From Dipteris shenzhenensis (lineage: Eukaryota; Polypodiophyta; Polypodiopsida; Gleicheniales), in assembly GCA_047967505.1 (NCBI GenBank), contig CM106539.1: a stretch of DNA of 64,000 nt; one strand, 5' to 3'. The notes below the pieces were generated by a model, which was not told where the DNA came from, did no database searches, and saw only the letters and a list, made by a program, of their open reading frames with translations. This document shows, piece by piece, positions 1 to 11,171 of this stretch. The translations under genes were made by a program, and so were the position numbers. Position 1 is the stretch's first letter; every line of letters starts with the position of its first letter.

Positions 1-247
1 ATCGTTTGGACATGAAGCGACGTATGAAGACAAACCAACGAGATGGGGTGATCACATAAATGGCAATATAAAGCCTACCATACATGCCTCAAAGTATAGC
101 TTCTATGTCCGGGGATGAGACACGGCTCATATACGCTCTCTGACTTCAGCCGGTAGTTTTCTTATACCTAGTCTTCATTGCCCATAGACATAATTAGTGG
201 TGAGTATAACCTAGTTCAACAGTGTAAGAATTGGTTTGCATATGTCT

Positions 248-297
248 TGTACACACACACACACACACGCATGCGTGCGCACACATACGCACGCACG

Positions 298-330
<33 letters not shown>

Positions 331-367
331 GTGTGTGTGTATATGTATATGTATGTATGTATGTATG
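248..367. repeat. Alternating purine-pyrimidine microsatellite
   Basis: A compound microsatellite of (AC)n, mixed GC/CA steps, a second (AC)n, (GT)n and (GTAT)n. Strict purine/pyrimidine alternation runs unbroken for 120 bp. Small reading frames over it (Thr-His or Val-Cys runs) are artefacts. Confidence 0.95.
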
Positions 368-1836
368 ATAAAGTGTTAAAATTAAGAGTGATGCAGTGCT
401 TCCTCAAAATAAGCATTAAAAATTTCTAGGTGAGTGTCATGTTTGCTTCACATATGCTTTGCAGACTCTCAACGGAATGATATAATATCAAAATCATCCA
501 TCATAAGTTGTCTTGTGCTCTTTTCTAGCTTATTCATGGTCTTGTTGTCTGTATCATCAATCCTTCTGTTATTTTAACATGCAAAATATGACAATCAAAT
601 ATACTAATTTTGCTAATATAAATCTCAACATTATTTTGGATACAATTTTCCCATGAAATTTTCTATGCAATCACTTTCACCCTGCAATTGCTTTCAAAAT
701 TTTGTAAGGCAAAGTCAATACATATTGTACAACACTATTATACCATATGCATTTTGTACACATATATTTCAAATTTCCCAAAGGCAAAGTCAATACATAC
801 TGTACAACAACATCCAAAATCGTCAAAGCTTCTAAACCTTATGTGTTGTATCGATTTGTAGAGCCTTTCTATGCCATTTATTTGTTATCTAACATAAAGT
901 TTTAATGAAGAGGTGTAGATACAGAAAGACTTGGAGAAACCGTGTGCAATGGCCTACTTTGTGCCTCTCTAATTGATTTGCTGCCTTATAGCTATGCACA
1001 ATAAAATCTTTTTAGCCTTGGCTAGAGTATATAGTCAAAGGCCTTGCTAGTGTACTAGGGAAGGTGGTTTTAAAGAGATTATTATGAGGCTTTAGAGGTC
1101 CTTTTCTACTACTAGAAATTCTTTGTGCAATTATATAAGTAGTTTAATCCTTTACTATGTTGTTTATCCCATTATGCTAAATGTAGATGAGTAGTTGTAG
1201 TAAGGGTATAGTAAGTTAGGCATACTTCAGAATTCTAGAGTGTGCTTTTACTCGTTCTTCTCATTCCATTCTTGTGTTGTTGGTTCAACCTTTGACTATT
1301 ACCCACTTGGAGTAACATCTCATTATACTCCATGTGTAGTCATTAAGAGTATTTCGATTAAATAAAATGCATCTGTACTCCTCATTGATCAATGTTTTTA
1401 TCATTGCATGCGCCTTTAAGGTTGGTTTATGGTAGCAACACATTCCATTAAAAACTACAAGAGACCTTTCACACATTGGCTCCATTACGACGACTAGGCA
1501 ACAACATATATGACATTTAGTATAGGGTGGAAATGTGATAATGGAACCACTTTTTCTTTTGGAAAACATCTCAAGAAAGTTCCACAAGATAGAGATGTGC
1601 AAGCTAGAGTCAAACCATTGAGTGCTCTAGTGGTACATGACACATCAAGTAGACTAAGCTTAAGATATTATTGACAATAAGTTTGGCCCTCTTAAGAGAA
1701 GGATTGATGCACGACCTTTACTCCACCACATTGTTTGTTTGAAGCAACAAGTCAGCCTTGACTACCCCTTTTCATTTTTATCATACTACCGACACACCTC
1801 TAATTTTCATGCTAGTTGGGACATCCAACATTTGAT
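368..1836. other. Intergenic, no gene recognised
   Basis: AT-rich sequence with scattered stops in all frames. A 105-codon open stretch at 1602-1285 on the minus strand lacks a recognisable domain. A phrase of about 18 bases around 'aaggcaaagtcaatacata' occurs twice near 707 and 780. Confidence 0.6.
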
Positions 1837-2062
1837 TAAAACTTGGATGCTTGTGGACACCAATGAAGGCAAATGCTTATGCCATCGTTTTAGCCGTTAA
1901 TAAATTCTTTTGTGGAAAAGGGCTTGGTTAAGTTTAGGGTGGCAAGACATAAAACTTGGATGCTTGTGGGCACCAAGGAAGGCAAATGCCTCTCCATCTT
2001 TGCTTAGCCATTTATAAATTCTTTTGTGGAAAAGGGTTTGGTAGAGTTTAGGGTGGCAAGAT
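1837..2062. repeat. Tandem duplication, 113-bp period
   Basis: Two imperfect copies start at 1837 and 1950 with 'taaaacttggatgcttgtgg' and end with 'agtttagggtggcaagaya'. Divergence is modest and no coding frame spans the copies. Confidence 0.85.
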
Positions 2063-2447
2063 ATAACTTTCTAGCATAAGAGGTGGTGGACCATAGTGCC
2101 TTTTTGAGGTGGACTTTGATGAGTCATAATGTGAATGGCATGGATCAATTTTCATGTTGCCTTGTACAAACGATCCGTATAGGTGTTACATAGAAGTAGG
2201 GCTTTATTGTCCAAAGTTCACATGATTTGAGCCTTGGGTTCATTTAGTGCACTGATGAAGGATGCTTGCTTTGGAATGATGCATGCCCATTATGTGATTG
2301 CTAAAGGGCATTGCACAATGTAGTTGATGTTGCCATTTGCTCTTTCACCCTAAATGACGGTCGACGCCAAAACATCAGCATGTCAACAAATGCTTTCTGG
2401 ACTTACATCAATGGATTACCAATCGATTCGTGGTGAGTCGTTCTCCT

Positions 2448-2612
2448 CCTCCTTGTGCATCTTCTGCAGAGTGCAACACTCAAGAAGTCCTCTATCTCTC
2501 AGTGTGGTTTGGCTCTATGGCCTCTATTTTTGAATGTCCTCCTTGTGCATCTTCTGCAGAGTGTATCACTCGAGAAGTCCTCCATCAATCAGCGTGATTT
2601 GGCTCTATGGCA
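2448..2612. repeat. Tandem duplication, 90-bp period
   Basis: Two copies start at 2448 and 2538 with 'cctccttgtgcatcttctgc' and run through 'ttggctctatgg'. Open frames here simply repeat the same peptide and have no known domain. Confidence 0.85.
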
Positions 2613-2689
2613 TCCTATTTACCATCCTTCTAACCAAGGATGGTTTCCTTCATGAGTATGTAGTATCCTCACCTTCTTGTTTTCTTCTC

Positions 2690-3056
2690 GTATTGAAAGA
2701 TGGTGATGATGGACCATTCTAGTAGTAGTTGATTGTGATTGTGAATCCTCCTCTTCTCATTTGTATTCTTCTTCTCCTAGTGAAAGATGGTGATGATGGA
2801 TTATTTTAGTAGCTTGACTCTTCTTCTCTACTTATTATGCTATTAGCGAATGATGCCGATTATGATTGTGAATCCTCCTCCTCTTATTTGTATTCTTCTT
2901 CTCCTAGTGAAAGATGGTTATGATGGACCATTTTAGAAGCTTGAGTCTTCTGATTAAACTAGTGAATGATGCCAATTATGATTGTGAATCCTCCTCCTCA
3001 TTCTTATTCTTCTTCTCCTAGTGAAAGATGCTGACAATGGACCATTCTAGTAGCTT
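2690..3056. repeat. Imperfect tandem repeats rich in TCTTCTCC
   Basis: Three to four degenerate units share 'attgtgaatcctcctcctc', then 'tcttctcctagtgaaagatg' and 'gatggaccattytagtagc'. Unit length varies from roughly 85 to 130 bp. This is a minisatellite-like expansion lying a few hundred bases upstream of the dehydratase leader. Confidence 0.75.
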
Positions 3057-3479
3057 GCCTATGTGAGTCCTCCCCTTGTGATTCTCTCTTCCTAGTGTGA
3101 TGTCTAGTGGCTTGTCTCTTCTCCTCTTCCTCGTAATGGGGGAGATTATAATTTTGAGAACGATACTGAGTAAGATGCATGTGCATGGTACTGGTCGGAC
3201 AATCTAAGTGGGGAGAATCCGATGAGGGATGTGGTGAGGAGGGAGGTGGGCGATGATGGTGTGGAGTGAGGAGCTAATGTATATGTTGGAAGAGTCAAAA
3301 TGCGTGATGAGGAGAAGAAACACCAAAAACACAAACAACTTTAGACAAGAGAGACACATGCAGAATGAGAGAGACACGCATACAAAAGTCATCACAACAA
3401 CAATTGACAATCAACACACAAAAAACCTCACAGGGACAAAAACAGACCCCTCGCCTCTCAACTCAACAAGAGCAGGCGA

Positions 3480-3812
3480 GAAAAGCACTTCCTAAGACAC
3501 ACCACCCCCCAAATTCATTATACTCTTCTGTTTCTCTTCTTCTTCTGTTCCATGTTGCCTTGCTTTGCCGCCTTCTCCTTCCTGCTTTCTGAGCTCTCTC
3601 CCCCTGCATCCATCTGAGCTCTCTGTCTCTCTCTCCCTCCTTTCATCTCCACTTTGCAAAGCTTACCCTTTTCCATCTTGCCTCCCCTTTCCCCTCTCCC
3701 TTCCTCTCTAGCTTCCTTCCTTTCCTCCCTTCCCCTGAAAAGGGACCGAGCATCCCTTTCCTTGCCTGTCCCTTTTTTGCGTCCTCCTTTTGTCCTTGCG
3801 CTCGCTTGTCTC
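3480..3812 (+). promoter_or_regulatory. Pyrimidine-rich leader of the dehydratase gene
   Basis: A CT-rich stretch (many TCTC, CTCC and TTCC runs) directly precedes the start codon at 3813. The coding frame is open upstream to 3654 but has no ATG there, so I treat this as 5' untranslated leader and core promoter. No clear TATA element was identified. Confidence 0.5.
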
Positions 3813-6800
3813 ATGGCTGGCCACGCAATTCTGGACTCTACTGCTTTGTCTCAGACCTTCAACTTGCGGGACATCATCACTGATCAGGATCTGAGAAAGC
3901 TTACCAGAATGCGAAGGCACGGGAACCGATTAGATGATTGTAAATTAGGCGAGCATAGAGTAGCAGAGTTTAGAGCAATCTATTCGGACGTAAGTCAGGC
4001 CCCTGCGGCAGACAATCAATTTTCTGATCATCCGGGTCAAGGAGCGCAATGGCGGAGTACGTGTTCTGTAATCTCTAGTCAGTGGGCTCGCCAGATGGAG
4101 GAGCCGAAGCCTGTGGTAGAACTGGAAAAGGATAAGATGGACTTGCAGGCTGTAATTGCACCTGAGAGCGGGAAACTGGTGCCCTCTATTGTTCCACGAG
4201 ATTTGGCTTCTTTGCCAAGTTCGTACTCTGTCTCTATTCTCATTTTTCTTCAATTCTATCTCTCAATTGCTCAATGTGGCAATCTGTACCGGTCATCTTT
4301 GAAGGGATTTCAAAATGGTTGCATTTCGGCATTTTGAAGGACTGACTCTTACCTGATGTTTACCAACTACATTGCAGGACCCTTGTCTATGTCAGATCTG
4401 GCAAACCCACCAACGCATGGGTCATCCGTGCGGGTGGCTTACCAGGTTAGTGTGATGCTTGACCTCGATATTTTATGCATTGCTGGCTTTGCGGAGACCG
4501 CTGACAAGCATCTTAGACTGGTTTTGTGGGTCTTGTCAGGGTGTGCCAGGAGCATATAGCGAGGCAGCAGCAGCGAAAGCCTACCCAAAGTGCGAAGCTG
4601 TTCCTTGCGAGCAGTTCGAGGCAGCATTTCAGGTATGCATCATTGGCATGAAGTGCCCTTGCGGAATCGTAGTAGTAGATCAGCCTCCTTACCCAATTGC
4701 TCCGCTACCCATGAAGACCTCATGGTTTCTTGACAGGCAGTGGAGCTCTGGCTTGTCGACCGAGCGGTCTTACCCATTGAGAATTCGCTTGGGGGAAGTA
4801 TACATCGGAATTATGATCTTTTGCTTCGCCACCGATTGCATATCGTAGGAGAAGTTCAAGTTGCTGTGAATCACTGCCTTCTTGGGCTCCCCGGCGTGAG
4901 AAAAGAAGAACTAAAACGAGTTATGAGCCATCCGCAGGTGGTTTCCGTTTAGAACGGTTTTTTCTATTTTCTTTTCATTTTGTTTAATTTTTTTCCTTCT
5001 TACAACAAAAAATCTAAATTTGTATGATTGGATATATTCTAGTCTTACAAAGGTATATGTTCTTGCCTTCGTTGTGGGGTAGAGTGACTATAAAATAAAG
5101 TTCTACGGTACTTCTGTGAAATGCAGGCTTTGTCCCAGTGTGAAGGGTCTCTAACAAAGTTGGGTGTTATCCGAGAGGAAGTTGACGATACTGCAGGAGC
5201 TGCCCAGGTGAGTCAAAATCAAGGACATCGTGTCCCTTTTTGTGTAGTTCTTATTAGTTCGCATTGCTTTGTCCTTGAAATCAGGACAGTCTGATATGAT
5301 CATTGCGAACTTAGTTGCATTTTCTGGGGCAGGATCTGTTTTGGTACATACAGCTCATAATCAAACTGCTAAATGCGAATTCATGCGATACTTGAAGTCT
5401 TGAAACGTGGAACTAAATGTTGCAGTTCATAGCACAAAATGATTTGCGAGACACTGGAGCTGTTGCCAGTGCTCGGGCAGCTGAGATCTACGGATTGACT
5501 GTCCTTTTGGAAGGAATTCAGGTTAGCAGTCTTATTAATCATTTCAGATACCTTGTACGATGCCTTTAAGAACCATATACACAAAAGCCCTTCTTTGGCT
5601 GTAGGATTTTCCGTCCATTTGGTACTGTGGCCTTTTATGGAGAATATGCTGGACTCAGAAGAATTAGTTTCTAATCTCCTTTATAGGGGTCGATAGTTTT
5701 GAGAAACCAGTTGCAATGCACATACACGCACACATGCACTTAGTGCAACCATGCATTCACATGCATGACCTTGCACATGTGCAGTTACTCTCTCAGATAT
5801 GCTTTTCTTGCTTAAAGCTGCCTTCTGAGGAAACCCCACGTGTTAGAGCTTTCGTATTGAAGTGCAGCTTTTGATGTGATTGTTTAATGGAAGTGAGTTT
5901 CTTAAATGGCAGGATGACCCAGATAATGTAACTCGTTTCCTTATGCTCGCAAGAGAGCCAATAATTCCGCGGACAGACAGGCCTTTCAAGGTGAGTGATT
6001 AAAGGAGAAAGGGCAAGAGCAGTGCATATCACACTCAAAGAAGCTTTCTAGTTTTTGAGATTTGTTGGAATATAAATGTGGGAGCCCCTTATGCGTTCGC
6101 TGTTTGTTTGTTTTGATGAGAATTGGGTTTTCTGCAGACCAGTATAGTTTTCACTTTGGAAGAAGGCCCCGGAGTTCTATTTAAGGCACTCGCAGTTTTT
6201 GCTCTAAGAAACATCAACTTGACAAAGGTACAGATCTGTTTAATGTTCCGAGGTTGGACTTGCTCCTTCTCGCTTTTGCAGGTATTGCATAGACACACAC
6301 TATCCAGAGGATTCACAGGCACATGATTTTTCTGTGCGTTTTTCTTTTCTTTCACTGAGACTTGCCCACCAGTTGCGCACCAGATCGTGGGATCAGCATT
6401 TCGCTTGGTGTGTTATCTTAAGGTTTCAATAATTCTTGCACAATATTTTCTCACTGCTTGTCCGTCATGATATAGTTGAAACATTCTTAGCACATCACAA
6501 ATGTTATCCTTCTGCTAATGGGGTTAGCGCTTCAGTTGGTTCGTTGTATAAAGGTTTTCAAATAATTTTTGCAGATTGAAAGCCGTCCACAGAGGAAAAA
6601 GCCCTTGCGTGTTGTAGACGATAGCAACAATGGCGTAGCAAAGTGTGAATCTTTGACTGCTCCTGTTGTCATTATAAGTGATGTGATTGAGACTGATCTG
6701 TTGCCGCATTGTTGTCTTGCCGGAGTGGTCATGCAATTGATACTGATGTAGTGTACTTCGTGTAGGTATTTTGATTACCTCTTCTACATTGATTTTGAAG

Positions 6801-7096
6801 CTTCCATGGCAGATCCAAGAGCACAGAATGCTCTTGGTCACTTACAGGTATCTAGGTACTCTGGCTTGATGAAAATGAAAGATCGAGTGCTGGACAAAAA
6901 CTTTCCCTCATTAAAGCACAGCAAATGTCTTAGACTTAACTCTAATTCCTTCTTCATTCACTGGTTTGCATTTTTTGGGAAATATTGTCCTGATAAATGA
7001 GATGCATCGTCCTTTCAGGAATTTGCGACTTTCCTTCGAGTGCTTGGAAGTTATCCTATGGACATGACCTCATTAGGTCGCCCCTCAACATCGTAA
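3813..7096 (+). CDS. ADT: Arogenate/prephenate dehydratase (ADT), 11 exons
   Basis: Plant arogenate/prephenate dehydratases decarboxylate and dehydrate arogenate or prephenate in the last step of phenylalanine synthesis, in plastids. Exons: 3813-4218, 4378-4445, 4540-4632, 4737-4937, 5127-5207, 5426-5521, 5913-5990, 6138-6227, 6575-6642, 6766-6847, 7019-7096. All introns are GT..AG and all junctions keep frame, giving 446 residues. The poorly conserved N-terminus (about 1-145) is probably a transit peptide plus linker. The dehydratase domain runs from about 152 to 341, with '[16 protein letters not shown]', '[20 protein letters not shown]' and the catalytic-region TRF at 322-324. The ACT domain runs from about 342 to 440 and carries the ESRP motif (373-376) that binds phenylalanine in the family, so feedback control is likely. 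The end '[11 protein letters not shown]' is family-typical. The start is the first in-frame ATG. Substrate preference (arogenate or prephenate) is not decided here. Confidence 0.95.
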
Positions 7097-8573
7097 GCAA
7101 ACCAAGCAAATATAGTTATGCGTGCCTGAAACTCAGCCCTGTCCAGCATTTTTAGCAAGTGGGTGCACCTAACTTTATTCTGTATTGGACGTTATGGAAA
7201 AGCGCAGTCCCAAGATGGATACCAAATTAGTCTGAATTATAAACACATTCTTTTGTTTGGGTAGTCTACCATATATCCAGAGTGTATGTTATGGGAAGTA
7301 CATATCTGTACATTTTCATCACCAGTATGTAAACATCAGTCCGCTTTCCCCATTGACGTCTCCAAAGAAGCAGACACTATAGGGCAAAATGATGGGGTGA
7401 ACAGACACTATTGTTGACCAACAGGCGGTCAGTCCTGTATCTACGTGACCTGTTGTGGGTATAAAGTGTCCTCAATGCCTAGTAAAAAGGACTTTTCTTG
7501 GCTGCTCCATTTGTACACCTTATCATTTTTCTGTATGCGCTTCTACAGCTTCTGCTGAGTTTCTGGCCAAATACAAATTGTGCCAGTAGTAGTTTTATAG
7601 ATCTGTCAGCACATGGACATTGGATGGCTTGTTTATAACTAGCCTGCTTGCATGGGTAGAACTTCCTGTATTTCTATTTTTAGGCTGGCCTTTGGATGCG
7701 TCTGGGGTCTCTGTTGCTTTTGATTGGCAAGGAGTGTGGAGGTTTTGTCCAGATTGAAATGGGGGAAAAGGCGAGGGCATCTCCCTCTGCTTCTGTGGAT
7801 CTTCCTACATGGCGCTTGAGAGGCCTTTTAACAATTTCATTGCACTTCCTTATCACTCGTGCTGCCTCCTGATCAAACATTGCAAAATCCACACCGTCAA
7901 TGCCACGTCCCAAAACCAATCACCATCAGCAAGCTCATTCACTGACCCCACTGCCTGCCTGCCTCTCCTCTCACATTGTCTTTTGCATCATCACCTTGTT
8001 TATCTGTTGCCATGGCTCATCGTTCATGTGTCTACTTGGTTAGCTCCTGGCTGCTTTTCCCTTTATTTGTTTTGCTCAAGAATAGGTGATGACATCCTGG
8101 ACCATTCTTTTCACTTTTGCACTGGACGACTTCTTACCTGCGGAAGATATGATGCAATGCTCTTTTTCATTATGTCTTCGAGGCTGAAGTAGCCTCTTTG
8201 TTCTTTAGCTTGTTGAACATTCATGTAACTTCCAATATATTTTCAGATGAAAATAAGGAACCATATAAGCTCTGTTTAAACGTATTCTTATTTTTCTTTG
8301 TGATGCTTCTCTTAGATTAGGGTGACAAGATGATATGAATAAATTTTGGCAGAACGTACTCTTATGAAAATCAAGAACCCATGTGTATAGATAGTGTGAC
8401 GCATACTAGTTCATGTGAGGGTTTGACATTCAGATGCCCCTTCTAGTCACGAATTTTGGCTACATACAATCGGCTTATTATCTGCCTGCCTGCTGTATCC
8501 TTCATGGACCTAGCCAATACATTGTTACTTTTATATGAATCACTACGGGTGCATGGCATGTTTTCTTTTTATG
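7097..8573 (+). other. 3' flank of the dehydratase gene
   Basis: Probably 3' untranslated region followed by intergenic DNA. A 127-codon open frame at 7809-8192 has no recognised domain and no homology signature. No clear polyadenylation signal was assigned. Confidence 0.5.
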
Positions 8574-8965
8574 TGTCGAAGTGTCTTTGAACGATGTGAA
8601 GAATTAATTGCACCCTTTAAAGCAAACTTAGCAGAACTTTTGTACGAATGGAAATTTTATATCTATGGTTAGCTTGCAGACTTTTGGTCATACTCTACGT
8701 CAAATTTTAAAAGGTTTTTTGGGTTATTTGGGTCCCCTGCTTTCTTGGAGAAAACATAATAACTGGTATGGGAGGGCTAAAGTAGCAAAGATTCAGAACC
8801 TAGGAGGTTAAGTGAGAGAAGCGTGTCGAAGTGTCTTTGAACAATGTGCTCGTTATGTGTTCTTTTTATATGTCGAAGTGTTTTTGAACAATGTGGAGAA
8901 TCAATTGCACCCTTTAAAGCAAACTTGGCAAAACTTTGTGTAAATCGAAATCTTATTTCTATGGT
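8574..8965. repeat. Direct repeat of about 95 bp, 297 bp apart
   Basis: The first copy (about 8574-8670) and the second (about 8871-8965) share 'tgtcgaagtgt', then 'aattgcaccctttaaagcaa' and 'tctatggtt'. A short third fragment of the left end lies at 8823-8846. The second copy is open as part of a 94-codon frame (8844-9128) that I do not recognise. Confidence 0.8.
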
Positions 8966-10223
8966 TCCCTTTGCTGCAAATGTGCACAAGAGATATCCGG
9001 GAGATAGTAGAAGAGATACCCAACCACGGAAGTACATGATGTTATTGTCTGTAGAGTTGCCTTTTGACCAATTCATTGACCGTCGCCATAGGTACCAAGA
9101 TTACAAAAAAATGTCTAGGCACCCCTAATCCACCTTGCAACCTAGGGTTAAGCTATTGCTAGTTAGTTTATGTAACCCAATTAAGTTAGTGTCAACATAG
9201 TTAGGGTTGAACCTAGCTCGAGTTAGGTCAAATTAGCTAGGATTAACTCAATCTGGGTTAGTTAATTTCTCCTAAGCGTCGTGTGTAAAGTCTCCTAATA
9301 GTCCTACGTGTCCTAACAAACTTAGGTGACTTTGGTGTTCCAAAAACAGATAAACAAACAAACAAACAACACTAGAAATTTTTAAGGCCTTTCATAGGCC
9401 CTTTTAAGGCCTTTCACGAACCTGGCCGATCTGGGCACCATTTCACATCTGCTTCATCAACCATTATCTTAAGCCTCTTCATTGACATTTTGGGCAATTG
9501 TGTACGCAATGCCAAGTGTTTTATAGTGGATTTTCTATATTGTCTATTTCATTGAATTTGCTTCTTTACATTGCATCATGATAGCACTTGTGTATAGCTG
9601 TATCTATCAAAGTAGGGTCTTATTGTAGGTATCTAGTTGCATTTGGCCTTCTATTTGCCTTTGATAGTTTATCACAGAACCCAACTATGTGCCTCGTTTT
9701 GAGGAGTCATTGCTTGGTAGTTGCCAGTGATCCACTAGTTGACGCTTCTCAACATGAGCAAGCACCTTTCATAGTGGGAGCACCCACCACTAGTGGTGTA
9801 GAGGTTCCTACTTGGTCCTTATCTCCTGCATCATCTGCTAATATAGAGGCATGATTCCTCGAGGCGTTCGCCATGCTTCAGGGAGGGGGGAGTTCTTCTT
9901 TAGATTCTCCCTCCTCTAGCATGTCATCATTGTATCTTTTTTATTTAACTCAGCTTCAAACTCTTGAGACCAACCAGATCTCTGACTACCTCACCCTCTG
10001 CATTCCCTTCATTTTCAAGTATCCATTCATCAGTCTCCTGAACAACTAGTGCAACAAATGCATTCTTTGTTATCACTGGTGGTGCTTCTTAAGACTTTTA
10101 GGGGGGGGGGGGGTGTTTCTAGTTGCATGTCCTAGAAATCATGAGCTTCCAAGCTAGGATCCTCTTGAGGCTTGTTGCCTTTGTGAACCCATTTTGTCTT
10201 AGGTGGTGGAGGAGGTTACTGTT
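8966..10223. other. Intergenic, low complexity stretches
   Basis: Repeated GGTTAG/AACCTAG-like words occur at 9130-9270 and a G12 run at 10102-10113. A frame at 9588-9854 has no recognisable domain. Nothing here supports a gene. Confidence 0.55.
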
Positions 10224-10560
10224 CTACAGGCTTCTTCGCCTTTGAGGGCAATTCTTACTTATATGAGAGGAGAGTCCACACAAAAGCCAAGAATTTGGGA
10301 GATTCTTATACACTAGAGGTTGCTTTTTGTATACTTCTCCATTTATATGAAGAATGACAAGTATGTCTAGAAGTTGTTTAGCTATATCTAGCTGAACACA
10401 TATTTGAGGATTGCCCATGGGAGTGATAAATTGTTCCTTTTCAATCCCAACCACATTTCCAATGCTGCTGCAGAGATTTACTGCTTGGTTGCACAAAGAA
10501 AAGGGAAATTCTGGGAGTTCAATCCACACTAGAATCACTATAGACCTTTGTTTGTCATGC
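10224..10560 (-). pseudogene. LINE/L1-type ORF1 (gag-like) fragment with CCHC knuckle
   Basis: The minus-strand frame reads like the DUF4283/zf-CCHC_4 protein of plant L1-type retrotransposons. It has 'VWIELPEFPF' near the start, a middle that matches the family's 'ricvqldl' region ('NPQICVQLDIAKQLLDI'), then 'VYKNLPNSWLLCG' and 'HISKNCP'. The first cysteine of the C-x2-C-x4-H-x4-C knuckle is replaced by Trp, and the reading frame is truncated on both sides. The family protein binds RNA. No reverse transcriptase follows downstream (lower coordinates), so this is an isolated relic. Confidence 0.7.
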
Positions 10561-11123
10561 GAGAAATACGGAGACCACCACTCTAAATAGAGAGGCTAAT
10601 TTCTAAGGATCTAGAGGCTTGCATGGAGGGCCTTAAAAAGACATTTCTTCTTTTTCAAAAAGAAAGGGGTAATACCCCTTCTTGAGGAAATGCATGGTTG
10701 TTATAATTAGGCCTTTTCTTATCTAGTTCGTGCATATCCAGCTCTCAGTATAGGTTGTTGGTGGTTGAGAACCTGAGATATGACCCATTAAGGCATGCGT
10801 GCTCATCAATCAATAGATTTCATATGCAAATCTTCATTGAGCATGGCGCAAACAAACTTACCTAAAGAATCTAAGTGTTTCCTCTTCAAGTTCTCTGCTC
10901 TCTCTTTGAAGTTTTGGTGAATCACTTAGTGATCTGGACTAGATGCCTCCACCTCCTCAACAAGACCCCAACGAGCTCCACCAATGACTCTTATATGCAT
11001 CTACATGGTCTGTCATTTCTCATGCACCTGGAAATTTGATTTCTTATCATAACGTCTTTGCTTGTAAATTTTCAAAAAACGGAGAAGAAAAAGGTTCCAA
11101 AATTCTTTCATCAATTAATTGAT
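10561..11123. other. Intergenic, no gene recognised
   Basis: AT-rich sequence with no open frame of note. It may be further decayed LINE sequence flanking the ORF1 relic, but nothing diagnostic is visible. Confidence 0.5.
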
Positions 11124-11129
11124 CATGCG

Positions 11130-11171
<42 letters not shown>
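11124..11171. repeat. (GC/AC)n alternating microsatellite
   Basis: 48 bp of strict purine/pyrimidine alternation: a CG-rich start (gcgcacgcgcgcgc) followed by (AC)n. Confidence 0.9.

Noticed and set aside
3654-3812. Upstream in-frame extension of the dehydratase (52 codons beginning LQSLPF)
   Set aside because: It opens on TTG with no ATG until 3813, and its composition is that of a CT-rich leader.
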